Below are positions 53,577-61,903 of a stretch of DNA of 64,000 bases, piece by piece. Positions within the stretch are counted from its first letter, which is position 1; each line of letters begins with the position of its first letter. The notes below the pieces were generated by a model. It had not been told where the DNA came from. It was given only the letters and a program-made list of their open reading frames with translations, and searched no databases. The stretch covers positions 107,001 to 171,000 of the forward strand of contig ONZJ01000002.1 in assembly GCA_900313005.1 (NCBI GenBank), given 5' to 3'. Source of the stretch: Rhodobacteraceae bacterium EL129. GTDB taxonomy: Bacteria; Pseudomonadota; Alphaproteobacteria; Rhodobacterales; Rhodobacteraceae. The translations under genes and the position numbers were made by a program.

Positions 53577-54566
53577 TCAATAAACTCCGAAGGGGTAGGC
53601 AGCGCTCAAAACCGCGAGAGCAGCAAAGACCGCCAGTATGATCCAATAGAGGACAGGATGTTGCGCGCGGCTGACGGGTTGCAGCAAGTGGGTGTGACCT
53701 TCTCGCAGGCCCTCAATCACCCAGAGGCCCAGGAAGATCGCCCAGGGCCACCAGTGATCTGTAAAGACGCTGATCCCGATCAAGGCCAGACCGATGCAGG
53801 CCAGCCACGGGATTGGGTGGCCGAGATCTTCGGAGGGTGCCTTGACATTGGTGATGACAACAAAGGCCGCGCCGCTTGGGTCTGATGCCAGGATAGCGGG
53901 GCCTTCTGGCAGGTTAAACTCGGCCATGATCTGCCCACCGGCCTTGGCTATCTGAGATGTCGGCAGGGCTTGCGCAAAAAGAACGGCCCAGTACTCCTCT
54001 TTGCCGCGGATGGCGGGATCTGGGATTTCGTGGCAGTGGAACAGGGTGCGTCCGTTGTGGGTGACGGGTGACACTCCGCCCTCGTCAGCTTGGAAGGTCC
54101 ATCCAAACAGCGCCTCGTAAAAGGGTTGGATGGCAGCAACATCAGATACAAACAACCCATGACCCAGACGGTGGCCCGGGTGCGAGGACAGCGGCGCTCC
54201 GGCTTCGCCCTGCAACACGGTAAAACCTGCCCCCAGCGGGTCACGGATGAGGGCAAATGTGCCGCCGCCGGGAAAGGCTTCGGGGCCCAGTTCCACCTTG
54301 CCTCCGAGATCGGCGGCTTTTTGAGCGGTCTTGGCCGCGTCCTCCACCGCGATATAGCTCATCCAGAAGGAGGGCATTCCGATTTTAATGAACTTGTCCG
54401 GCATTTGGTACAACGCGGCCACGGGTGCTGCGTCTTTCAGGGCGATGTTCATGCCGCCGGGTTGATCTGTCTGCCAGTCCCAGTGGAACACATCGCGGTA
54501 AAACGCCATGGCCCTTTGCGGCTCATAGGCTGACAGATCGCACCAAATGAAATCGCCTTGGGCCAT
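53577..54566 (-). CDS. Two-VOC-domain protein with a C-terminal membrane anchor
   Basis: 329 residues. The first VOC (glyoxalase/dioxygenase) domain spans ~5-120 ([34 protein letters not shown]), the second ~130-240 ([34 protein letters not shown]). Unusually, three hydrophobic helices follow: about 250-268 ([17 protein letters not shown]), 272-287 ([15 protein letters not shown]) and 306-325 ([19 protein letters not shown]). Soluble VOC proteins normally end where the first helix starts. Metal ligand positions are not clear by eye. 1 base from the epimerase gene and 12 from mttB. Function unknown. Confidence 0.85.
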   Translation of the reverse strand: MAQGDFIWCDLSAYEPQRAMAFYRDVFHWDWQTDQPGGMNIALKDAAPVAALYQMPDKFIKIGMPSFWMSYIAVEDAAKTAQKAADLGGKVELGPEAFPGGGTFALIRDPLGAGFTVLQGEAGAPLSSHPGHRLGHGLFVSDVAAIQPFYEALFGWTFQADEGGVSPVTHNGRTLFHCHEIPDPAIRGKEEYWAVLFAQALPTSQIAKAGGQIMAEFNLPEGPAILASDPSGAAFVVITNVKAPSEDLGHPIPWLACIGLALIGISVFTDHWWPWAIFLGLWVIEGLREGHTHLLQPVSRAQHPVLYWIILAVFAALAVLSAAYPFGVY

Positions 54567-54578
54567 GTTCTGAACCTC

Positions 54579-56132
54579 CTAAAGATCCTGATTGAGCGCA
54601 TCTGCCGCGGGAATGTCGCGTTCACGGCGCGCGATGTAATCCAGCAGGGCCTCGTTGATGCCCTCGTCCAGCTTGGGCTCCTCATAGGCGTTCAGCAGGT
54701 TGCGGGTGTAGGTCAGGGCGCGTTCGCCCACCTCAACGCCCCCTTCGGCCTGCCATTGCTCGATTGAGTTGTTGTCAAAGAGCTCGGGCATGAAAAAGGC
54801 CCGTTGGAAGTTTTCCAGCGTGTGCGGATGGCCCAGGTAATGCCCGCCGGGGCCGACGTCGGATACCGCCGCAATCGCCTCGTCAAAGTCATCCCAGCGG
54901 ATGCCTTCGGCCATGCGGTAGGCCATGGCGCATTGTTCGGCGTCGACCACGAATTTCGACATAGAGCAGTGCATGCCCGCTTCGTTCCAGCCCGCGCTAT
55001 GCCACATGTAATTGGTCCCGGCCATTTGCAGGGCCATGAGCGTGGTGGCGCTTTCGTATCCCGCCTGCGCGTCAAACGTTTTGGCACCGCCGAGCGTGTT
55101 GGATGAGCGCCAAGGCACACCGTAGAACCGTGCCATTTGGCCGATCATCAAGTTCATAAGTGAGATTTCCGGTGTGCCTGCCATGGGGGCACCCGATTTC
55201 ATGCTGACGGTGCTGAGGTAGTGACCATAGATCGCCGGGCAGCCTTTACGCACGACTTGGGTGTAGGCCAGTGCTGACAAGGCTTCGGCGTTTAGCTGCG
55301 CCACCGTGGGCGCGACGGAGGCCGGCGTATTGGCCCCTCCCAAAACGAAGGGCGAGCAGAGCACAGGCTGATTGCGGCGGTTAAACGCGCGCATGGCTCC
55401 CAGCATGGTTTCGTCCCACACCAAGGGCGAGTTGCCATTGCAATTGCCTGTCACCACCGGATGCGTTTCGAGAAATTCCTCGCCAAAGAGAATGGCGCAC
55501 ATGTCCAGCACATCCTCGGCGTTCTTGGGGCTGGTGGTCATGCCCATGAACATCTTGTCCGAGTGTTTCATCGACGAATAAGTGATCCGCAAATGCCGCT
55601 GGCTTATCGGGTGATCATAAGGTTCCACAATGTGATGCGCCGAGGAATGCATCGCGGGCAGCATATGCGCCAGCTTGTGGAAATTGCTGAGGTCTTCCAT
55701 CGTCGGATTGCGCCGTACATCATCCAGATCACGCAGGAAAGGCGCGCCGGTCATGGGGATGAATATGCCGTGATCGCGGCCAAAGGGCAGATTATTGGCC
55801 GGGTTCCGGGCGTGATAAGTGAAGGTCTCGGGGATCGACTTGATCAGCTCGCGCACCAAGTCGCGATCCAGATGCACCCGGTCGCCGTCGCGCACATCCG
55901 CGCCGACACGTTTCCAATCTTCAATGGCGATATCATCGCGGAACACCACGCCCACGTTTTCAAGGATATCCATCGAGGCCGCGTCGATGCGCTCGATCTG
56001 TTCAGCATCCATTGGCTCGGTCAGGGGGATGCCCCGTTTCAGCGCGGGCAACATGGTAAAATCATGCGCCTGTCGCGCGGTTTTGCGGGCGCCGCGGCCA
56101 CGTCGGGTTGTGCCTACTGCATCAACACTCAT
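54579..56132 (-). CDS. MttB-superfamily methyltransferase (non-pyrrolysine, trimethylamine methyltransferase family)
   Basis: 517 residues in one uninterrupted frame, so no in-frame amber codon and no pyrrolysine. TIM-barrel family features include MTGAPFLRDLDDVRRNPTMED, PVVTGNCNGNSPLVWDETML, SPFVLGGANTPASVAPTVAQ, GHYLSTVSMKSGAPMAGTPE, GPGGHYLGHPHTLENFQ. Non-pyl members demethylate quaternary amines such as glycine or proline betaine. A partner corrinoid protein (MttC type) is not encoded nearby. Overlaps the 158-residue gene upstream by ATGA. In this operon it is the prime candidate for removing the first N-methyl group. Confidence 0.88.
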   Translation of the reverse strand: MSVDAVGTTRRGRGARKTARQAHDFTMLPALKRGIPLTEPMDAEQIERIDAASMDILENVGVVFRDDIAIEDWKRVGADVRDGDRVHLDRDLVRELIKSIPETFTYHARNPANNLPFGRDHGIFIPMTGAPFLRDLDDVRRNPTMEDLSNFHKLAHMLPAMHSSAHHIVEPYDHPISQRHLRITYSSMKHSDKMFMGMTTSPKNAEDVLDMCAILFGEEFLETHPVVTGNCNGNSPLVWDETMLGAMRAFNRRNQPVLCSPFVLGGANTPASVAPTVAQLNAEALSALAYTQVVRKGCPAIYGHYLSTVSMKSGAPMAGTPEISLMNLMIGQMARFYGVPWRSSNTLGGAKTFDAQAGYESATTLMALQMAGTNYMWHSAGWNEAGMHCSMSKFVVDAEQCAMAYRMAEGIRWDDFDEAIAAVSDVGPGGHYLGHPHTLENFQRAFFMPELFDNNSIEQWQAEGGVEVGERALTYTRNLLNAYEEPKLDEGINEALLDYIARRERDIPAADALNQDL

Positions 56133-56605
56133 CTTCGTCTTCCTAATATGCGAGAGAGGATACCGGGTTTTTGCATGCTCTCTTTGATAAAGCCTTCGAA
56201 CCCCAGGGGGACGGTTTGTACGATCATACCGGTGGGGTCGTCTCCGTTTTCGATCACCTGTGCGATGACCGAGGCCGTGGCGCTTTGCTGCGCCAGATTG
56301 CGCAGCATTTCACCGGCGATCAGATCCAGCTTGCGGGCTTGTTTGAACGCGGCGAACTGACTGGTTTTGACCAGCCGCTGATCTTTGAAATGGCCATCGG
56401 GGCTGGTGACAAGCACTTTGACGCTTTTAGGCCCATCTTCATCTATGACCACCTTGCACGCCATTTCCGAGACCATATCCATCAGCAGCAAATGCTTGGC
56501 CTCGCCTGCGGTTTCAGCGCGTCGGGACAACACCATATTTGCCGCGTGAACCACGTCTTGCGGCGTATGGCTTTCTTGGAAAAAACTGTCCCAGTTTGCG
56601 TTCAA
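56129..56605 (-). CDS. Uncharacterised protein coupled to mttB and the aldehyde dehydrogenase gene
   Basis: 158 residues, overlapping by ATGA both upstream (aldehyde dehydrogenase) and downstream (mttB), which makes it a real gene. It starts MNANWDSFFQESHTPQDVVH. No signal, no membrane helix, no Cys pair for metals (a single Cys, in EMACKVVIDEDG). The C-terminal end is basic (GILSRILGRRR). HLLLMDMVSEMA and VKVLVTSPDGHFKDQRL suggest a small alpha/beta fold. I recognise no family. Confidence 0.85.
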   Translation of the reverse strand: MNANWDSFFQESHTPQDVVHAANMVLSRRAETAGEAKHLLLMDMVSEMACKVVIDEDGPKSVKVLVTSPDGHFKDQRLVKTSQFAAFKQARKLDLIAGEMLRNLAQQSATASVIAQVIENGDDPTGMIVQTVPLGFEGFIKESMQKPGILSRILGRRR

Positions 56606-58092
56606 GCCACATCATCCCCGTCTTTGGGATCGCTCAGGTCGATCCAGATGGTTTTGAACTGGGTGAACTGGTCATGGGCATGGACCGAGTTGTCGCGCCC
56701 GCCAAAGCCAGATTGCTTGTAGCCGCCGAAGGGCGTCGAGATGTCGCCCTCGCCGTAACAATTGACCGTCACCGTGCCTGCCTTGATCTCGCGTGCGGCA
56801 CGGATGGCGGTGCGGACGTTGGCGGTAAAAACTGATGCAGCGAGGCCGTAGGAGGTGGCGTTGGCCAGCTCAATTGCTTCCTCGGTGGAGGCGACTTCGA
56901 TGACGCTGAGCACCGGACCAAAGATTTCCTCTTTTGCCTTCTTGTCGGTTTTCTTCACCTCATAGACGGTTGGTTCGACAAAATTGCCTTTGGCTTTACC
57001 TCCGGCCACAGCCGTTCCTTTGAGATAGCTTTTGACCTTCTTGCAGTGCTCTTTGTCGATCAGTGCGCCCAAGTGGTTTTCCGGGTTCAGCGGATCGCCG
57101 GTCTTCCAGTCACGCATCCGGGCAGTGATCTTGTCCAGCAGTTCCGCCTTCACCGATTTATCCACGATCAGACGGCTGGAGGCTGAGCAGTTTTCGCCCA
57201 TGTTCCAGAACGCGGCATTCACCACATGTTCGGCCACATGATCGAGGTTTTCAGCGTCTGCCAGCACCACGGCGGGGTTCTTGCCGCCACATTCCAGCGT
57301 GACCTCTTTCATGTTGCTATCGGCGGCATAGCGCAAGAACCGCTTGCCGGTTTCCGTGGAGCCGGTGAAGCTGACCATGTCCACGTCCATGTGCATCCCC
57401 AGAGGCTCGCCCACGGACGGCCCGTCGCCGGGCAGCACTTGCAGCACCCCGCGTGGAATACCTGCCATATGCGCGACCTCAGCCAGGCGCAGCGCGGTCA
57501 GGGATGTCTGCTCAGCGGGTTTGACGATCACCGAATTGCCGGCCGCCAGCGCTGGGCCAATTTTCCAGGCCATCATCAGCAAGGGAAAGTTCCACGGCAG
57601 CACAGCCGCAACCACACCGATGGGTTCACGCACGATCATTGAGATCGCGTCGTCGCCAGCTGGCGCAGTCTGATCGTAGATCTTGTCGATCAGCTCACCA
57701 TGCCATTTGATGGTGTGAATGGTTTCGGGGATGTCGATCAGTTGGCAATCGCGGATGGGCTTGCCGGATTCAATGCTCTCCATCACCGCAAATTCATGCT
57801 TGCGGCGGGTGATCAGCTTGCACAGCCGAATGAGCACATCCTTGCGTTCACTGGGATGGGCGCGGGACCATTCGCCACGCTCAAAAGCCTCGCGCGCTTT
57901 CTTGACGGCGAAATCCACATCCTCGGGCCCTGCGGTGCTGATTTTGGTGATCACCTTGCCTGTGGCCGGGTTCACCGTCTCCATCATAGGCCCTTTGCCC
58001 TTGCGGAACTTGCCATCGACAAAGGGTGTCTTGGGCAAGTCCAGATCGGCGGCGAGGGCGACATATTCTTCGTGGGTCAGCAGATCGCTCAT
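56602..58092 (-). CDS. Aldehyde dehydrogenase (PuuC-like; candidate 2-oxoglutarate semialdehyde dehydrogenase)
   Basis: 496 residues, NAD(P)-dependent. Catalytic Asn168 in PWNFP, Glu267 in LECGGKNP and the nucleophile Cys302 in MGENCSASSR. The overall look is that of gamma-glutamyl-aminobutyraldehyde dehydrogenase (PuuC). Coupled by four-base overlap to the DapA-family gene before it. If the pathway is that of hydroxyproline, this enzyme would oxidise 2-oxoglutarate semialdehyde to 2-oxoglutarate. The assignment of substrate is inference. Confidence 0.9.
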   Translation of the reverse strand: MSDLLTHEEYVALAADLDLPKTPFVDGKFRKGKGPMMETVNPATGKVITKISTAGPEDVDFAVKKAREAFERGEWSRAHPSERKDVLIRLCKLITRRKHEFAVMESIESGKPIRDCQLIDIPETIHTIKWHGELIDKIYDQTAPAGDDAISMIVREPIGVVAAVLPWNFPLLMMAWKIGPALAAGNSVIVKPAEQTSLTALRLAEVAHMAGIPRGVLQVLPGDGPSVGEPLGMHMDVDMVSFTGSTETGKRFLRYAADSNMKEVTLECGGKNPAVVLADAENLDHVAEHVVNAAFWNMGENCSASSRLIVDKSVKAELLDKITARMRDWKTGDPLNPENHLGALIDKEHCKKVKSYLKGTAVAGGKAKGNFVEPTVYEVKKTDKKAKEEIFGPVLSVIEVASTEEAIELANATSYGLAASVFTANVRTAIRAAREIKAGTVTVNCYGEGDISTPFGGYKQSGFGGRDNSVHAHDQFTQFKTIWIDLSDPKDGDDVA

Positions 58093-58997
58093 TTGGCGTC
58101 TCCTTCAATGGCGGCGATGGCGGTGTCGAGGGTGCGGATGACTTCCTCAAGGGCGCGTTTGTCGTCTTTGTTCAGGGGGTAAAGCGGCTTGAGCGGGGGG
58201 CCTGCCGGGATGCCGCGCATGGTGACACCGTGTTTGATACATTGGATGAACTTGCCACCTTGTTCCAGCACGCTCATCAGGGGCATCATGGCCGACATGA
58301 TGCGGCGGCCTTTGGCGTAATCACCTTCAATCACGCAGGCCTTGTACAGTGCCACATGTGCCTGAGGGGCAAAGTTAGATCCTGCACACACCCAGCCGCG
58401 CGCGCCCCAGGCGAAGAACTCTAGCGCCTGATCATCCATGCCGCACAGCAGGCCCAGATGCGGGTATTCGCGGGCGATCATGTGCAGGCGGTTGATGTCA
58501 CCGCTGCTTTCCTTGATCCCGCAGAAGTTGGGCGAACGGCCTAGGCGGTCTAGCGTTTCCTCGTCCATGTTGACACCCATCCGGCCCGGATAGTTATACA
58601 GCATGACAGGCATATCGACAGCCCGGTCGATGGCCAGTGCGTGCAGGGCAATCTCGCGGCCTGTGGGCACAGAGTAGGGTGGGGTGGCCACCAGAATGGC
58701 ATCGGCGTCGACGTCCTTGGCCATTCGCGCATAAGCAATGCTGTCTTCGGTGCGCAGGGCACCGGTGCCGACACACAATGGCACGCGACCCTTGATGATC
58801 TCCTTGGTACGTTTGGCCAGATGGGCGCGGGTGTCATAGTCCTGCGCGTAGTACTCGCCCGTTGTGCCCGCCGCGATGATGCCATGCACGCCGCCATCGA
58901 TCAGATGATTGATCGTGGCCTCCAGCGCCTCTTCGTTGATGGTGGAATCATCATGGACAGGCGTGATGACAGGCGTCCATATCCCTTCAAACTGCAT
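58089..58997 (-). CDS. DapA-family lyase/deaminase (candidate 1-pyrroline-4-hydroxy-2-carboxylate deaminase)
   Basis: 302 residues of the DHDPS/NAL class I aldolase superfamily: GTTGEYYAQ (44-48 GTTGE), Tyr134 in LYNYPGR and the Schiff-base Lys162 in GIKESSGD. It is not the biosynthetic DapA, since the YNYPGR and IKESS surroundings and its operon fit a catabolic member. In hydroxyproline pathways such an enzyme deaminates pyrroline-4-hydroxy-2-carboxylate to 2-oxoglutarate semialdehyde, the substrate for the aldehyde dehydrogenase next door. Overlaps the GntR gene by 11 nt. Confidence 0.88.
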   Translation of the reverse strand: MQFEGIWTPVITPVHDDSTINEEALEATINHLIDGGVHGIIAAGTTGEYYAQDYDTRAHLAKRTKEIIKGRVPLCVGTGALRTEDSIAYARMAKDVDADAILVATPPYSVPTGREIALHALAIDRAVDMPVMLYNYPGRMGVNMDEETLDRLGRSPNFCGIKESSGDINRLHMIAREYPHLGLLCGMDDQALEFFAWGARGWVCAGSNFAPQAHVALYKACVIEGDYAKGRRIMSAMMPLMSVLEQGGKFIQCIKHGVTMRGIPAGPPLKPLYPLNKDDKRALEEVIRTLDTAIAAIEGDAK

Positions 58998-59691
58998 GTT
59001 TGCGGTCCTTCATTGAGAGTACATCAAGTGGCAGAGGATCGGGTTGAACAAACCGCTCCAACCGGTCGCGCGACAGGTTCCAATGGTCAATGGTTAGCTC
59101 GACCGCCAACGCGGGTTCTTGTTTTTCAATGGCCACGATCATGGCGTCGTGCTGTTCAATGGCCTGTTTGACCCGTGTTGCGTCCTCGTCTGATGCCGGG
59201 CGATAGAAGGTCTGACTCAGGCGTGTGTGGTCTATCAGCATTCGACTGAGCGAGGTCATCAGATAAGGGTTATGAGACATGCGCCCAATCTGTTCGTGAA
59301 AGCGGTGGTTCAGCAATGCGGCTTCACCAGCATTCCCGTCTTCGTTGGCTTTTCGGAACCGCGACTGGATGTCTTTCAGCGTGGGCAACTCGTCGCCGCG
59401 GCGGTTCTCGGCCGCCAGCCGGGCAATATTGGCATAGATCAGCGGGGCGGTCTGAAAGAACATCCGCATAACGCCCAGATCCATCGAGGCCACGCGCGTG
59501 GCGCGGTTTTGTTCCTGTGTCAGATAGCCTTCGCCGGCCAGACGCTGGAAAATTTCTCGCATCGGTGTGCGAGACAGACCGTATTCCTCGCATAGGGCGG
59601 CTTCGTCCAGTTCGCTGCCTGGGGCAATCGACTGAGTCAGGATGCGCATCCGCACATCATCAAGGCACTGGGTTTTGCGGTCTGTTGGCAT
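58987..59691 (-). CDS. GntR-family (FCD domain) regulator of the betaine-type operon
   Basis: 234 residues from ATG 59691 (MPTDRKTQCLDDVRMRILTQ). The N-terminal GntR winged helix (ELDEAALCEEYGLSRTPMREIF, LAGEGYLTQEQNRATRV) is followed by an FCD ligand domain (MFFQTAPLIYANIARLAAE, LNHRFHEQIGRMSHN, AIEQHDAMIVAIEKQE). First gene of the operon, overlapping the lyase gene by 11 nt, so autoregulation through the GTATAC pair upstream is likely. The frame reaches 59751 but that part crosses the operator. Confidence 0.9.
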   Translation of the reverse strand: MPTDRKTQCLDDVRMRILTQSIAPGSELDEAALCEEYGLSRTPMREIFQRLAGEGYLTQEQNRATRVASMDLGVMRMFFQTAPLIYANIARLAAENRRGDELPTLKDIQSRFRKANEDGNAGEAALLNHRFHEQIGRMSHNPYLMTSLSRMLIDHTRLSQTFYRPASDEDATRVKQAIEQHDAMIVAIEKQEPALAVELTIDHWNLSRDRLERFVQPDPLPLDVLSMKDRKHAV

Positions 59692-59727
59692 GGTTTCGAT
59701 CAGTTGATTCAGTACGGAATACAGTAT

Positions 59728-59744
59728 GTATACAAAAAGTATAC
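59728..59744. promoter_or_regulatory. Double GTATAC operator ahead of the eleven-gene operon
   Basis: GTATAC (59728-59733), five A's, GTATAC (59739-59744): a 17-bp arrangement whose halves are each palindromic. TACGGAATA (59713-59721) and TACGGAACA (59742-59750) echo each other around it. GTATAC-type words are the usual target of FadR/FCD GntR proteins. The site lies 37-53 nt upstream of the GntR start. Confidence 0.65.
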
Positions 59745-59829
59745 GGAACAATCAAATATAAATTGCCCGCCGACTCAAGGGCCTTTCATTGAATGTGATC
59801 CGTTCAGCTTACTTGCTGACGTTTGAGGA

Positions 59830-60414
59830 TCAGGCGCGTGGCTGTGCTAGTTTCCATTCGAGATTTGTCTTCACCGATGGCCATTCACCGGCAATGATCG
59901 AATATACCGCGGTATCGCGTAGGGTGCCGTTGGCCATGATCATATGATTGCGTAAGACACCATCGAATTTTGCACCCAGCCGTTCAATCGCGCGGCGGGA
60001 CTGGTGGTTCAGGAAATGGGTACGAAACTCGACTGCGATACAATCAAGCGCTTCAAACGCATGGCGCAACAGCATAAGTTTACATTCCGTGTTCACCGGA
60101 CCGCGTTGCGCTTCTTTGCCAAGCCAAGTTGAGCCGATCTCAACCCGCCGATGGTTTGCTTCGATGTTCATGTAAGTCGTCATGCCCACTGCGCGCCCAT
60201 TGGGATTGAGTATCGCAAAAGGCAGCATGGATCCCGCTTTTTGCAACGCGCACCGATTATCGATCTCCTTGGTTACACCATCCGGCGTTGGGATCATTGT
60301 GTACCAAAGCCCTTGCACTTCTTCAGCGGCGCGCGACAGGTCTTCGGCGTGAGCGTGCTCCAAAGGGGTAAGGGTTGCAAAGCTGCCAGTGAGTGTAACT
60401 GGTTGGGGCCACAT
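59830..60414 (-). CDS. GNAT-family N-acetyltransferase (RimJ/RimL type)
   Basis: 194 residues from ATG 60414, with AAGGAG about 8 nt ahead. Acetyl-CoA fold: EIGSTWLGKEAQRGPVNTEC (motif A region, with the Q/RxxGxG-like loop ... KEAQRGPVNTE) and VEFRTHFLNHQSRRAIERLG, GVLRNHMIMANGTLRDTAVY. This is the ribosomal-protein/small-substrate acetyltransferase group. Acceptor unknown. Stands between the tpa terminator and the betaine-type operon, same strand. Confidence 0.88.
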   Translation of the reverse strand: MWPQPVTLTGSFATLTPLEHAHAEDLSRAAEEVQGLWYTMIPTPDGVTKEIDNRCALQKAGSMLPFAILNPNGRAVGMTTYMNIEANHRRVEIGSTWLGKEAQRGPVNTECKLMLLRHAFEALDCIAVEFRTHFLNHQSRRAIERLGAKFDGVLRNHMIMANGTLRDTAVYSIIAGEWPSVKTNLEWKLAQPRA

Positions 60415-60435
60415 GAGAGTGCTCCTTAATCGCAT

Positions 60436-60462
60436 AAAAAGAGGCGCATTCGAATATGCGCC
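60436..60462 (-). terminator. Rho-independent terminator after tpa
   Basis: On the minus strand, stem GGCGCAT (60462-60456) / ATGCGCC (60449-60443) with a 6-nt loop, followed by TCTTTTT (60442-60436). It is 47 nt after the tpa stop and shortly before the GNAT gene. Confidence 0.8.
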
Positions 60463-60508
60463 CCTAGACCTTTTCTGAACCTATTGAACAGCTCGGGCTG
60501 TATTGGCT

Positions 60509-61903
60509 TTACCCAAACACCTTCGTGAGCGCGTTGTCTGTCGCGGTGATGATCTCGTCGATATCGTCCTTGGTGGCGATGAGAGCAGGGCTGTAGCACA
60601 GGGTGTTGTTGAAGCCGGGGATCGAGCGGTTGGTGACGCCGATGATCACACCGTTTGCGTTACAATCGCCCACGACGGCCTGCGCCAGTTTCTCGTCCAC
60701 GGGTTCCTTGCTGGTGCGATCTGCCACCAGTTCTGCACCCAGGAACAGGCCCTTGCCGCGCACATCACCGATCACAGCATGTTTGTCTTTGAGCGCGTGC
60801 AATTGGTCCAGCATGTAATCGCCCATGTCGATGGTGTTCTGCAGCAGGCCTTCTTCTTCGATGATGGCCATGTTCTCAAGTGCCGCCGCCGGACCAGCCG
60901 TGCAGCCGCCAAATGTCGAGATATCGCGGAAATAGTTCAGCGGGTCGCTGACATCGTCGCGGAACAGCTCGAACACTTTTTCATTGGTGACACAGCAGGC
61001 AATCGCCGCATAGCCCGAGGCCACACCTTTGGCCATTGTCACAAAGTCAGGTTCAACGCCGTAGTGCTGATAGCCGAACCATGTGCCGGTACGACCGACG
61101 CCGCAAACGACTTCGTCGATGTGCAACAGGATATCGTATTTACGGCAGATTTCCTGAACGCGAGGCCAGTAGCCTTCGGGCGGGGTGATGACTCCACCGC
61201 CAGCGGTCACAGGCTCAAGGCACAGCGCACCGACAGTGTCGGGGCCTTCGGCCAGAATGACCTCTTCAATCGCATCAGCGGCGGCTTTGCCGTATTCTTC
61301 ACCGGTCAGATCCCACTGGGCGCGGTATTCCATGCAGTGCGGGACCCGAACGAAACCGGGGGCGAAGGGGCCGTATTGCACGGTGCGTTCATCCTGACCG
61401 CCAGCCGACATCGTCGCCAGGGTTGATCCGTGGTAATCGCGATCACGGTAGAGGATCTTGGTCTTCTTGCCGCCATAGCGCTTGTGCGCGATCTGGCGGA
61501 CCATTTTGAACGCTTTCTCATTCGCCTCGGAGCCCGAGTTTGTGTAGTACACCCGGCTCATCCCAGGCATTTTTTCGATCAATTTTTCCGAGAACAAGGC
61601 GCCGGGGATGGAGCCGGCGGAGCCTGCGAAATAGGGTAGTTGGATCAACTGGTCACGGACCGCATTGGCAATGCGTTCGCGGCCGTAGCCCACGTTGACG
61701 GTCCAGACCCCGCCGGACACGGCATCCAGATGCTCTTTGCCTTTTTGATCCCAGACGCGCATGCCGCGGCCTTCCACGATGATACGCGGGTCGGCCTTTG
61801 GGTCTTTGCCAGTCCATGCTGCGTGTTGGGCAAGGTGGTGCCAGACATGTGCGCGGTCGGCTTCAACCACATGAGAGATATCGTTTGTCAGCTTACCGTC
61901 CAT
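60509..61903 (-). CDS. tpa: Taurine--pyruvate aminotransferase
   Basis: Converts taurine and pyruvate to sulfoacetaldehyde and alanine, feeding Xsc. 464 residues, class III PLP enzyme. It matches the Roseobacter Tpa closely in memory: SGGVWTVNVGYGRERIA, YYTNSGSEANEKAFKMVR, LYRDRDYHGSTLATMSAGGQ, EPVTAGGGVITPPEGYW, the PLP-contact HIDEVVCGVGRTGTWFGYQ, and the Schiff-base Lys in TMAKGVASGYAA. The gene is 29 kb from tauR-xsc-pta. Its upstream region has CTGGAC-type words that may bind TauR. Confidence 0.93.
   Translation of the reverse strand: MDGKLTNDISHVVEADRAHVWHHLAQHAAWTGKDPKADPRIIVEGRGMRVWDQKGKEHLDAVSGGVWTVNVGYGRERIANAVRDQLIQLPYFAGSAGSIPGALFSEKLIEKMPGMSRVYYTNSGSEANEKAFKMVRQIAHKRYGGKKTKILYRDRDYHGSTLATMSAGGQDERTVQYGPFAPGFVRVPHCMEYRAQWDLTGEEYGKAAADAIEEVILAEGPDTVGALCLEPVTAGGGVITPPEGYWPRVQEICRKYDILLHIDEVVCGVGRTGTWFGYQHYGVEPDFVTMAKGVASGYAAIACCVTNEKVFELFRDDVSDPLNYFRDISTFGGCTAGPAAALENMAIIEEEGLLQNTIDMGDYMLDQLHALKDKHAVIGDVRGKGLFLGAELVADRTSKEPVDEKLAQAVVGDCNANGVIIGVTNRSIPGFNNTLCYSPALIATKDDIDEIITATDNALTKVFG

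Noticed and set aside
52538..53641. 367-residue plus-strand frame opposite the hpbD-like gene
   Set aside because: The minus strand encodes a full enolase-superfamily protein with all catalytic residues. The plus frame has none of these features.
54579..56132. Pyrrolysine-type trimethylamine methyltransferase
   Set aside because: The frame has no internal amber codon, so it cannot be the pyrrolysine-containing MttB.
58089..58997. Lysine-biosynthesis DapA
   Set aside because: Located inside a catabolic operon with its own GntR regulator, and the active-site surroundings look like catabolic members of the superfamily.
60503..61426. 307-residue plus-strand frame opposite tpa
   Set aside because: Antisense of a full-length, clearly recognised aminotransferase.
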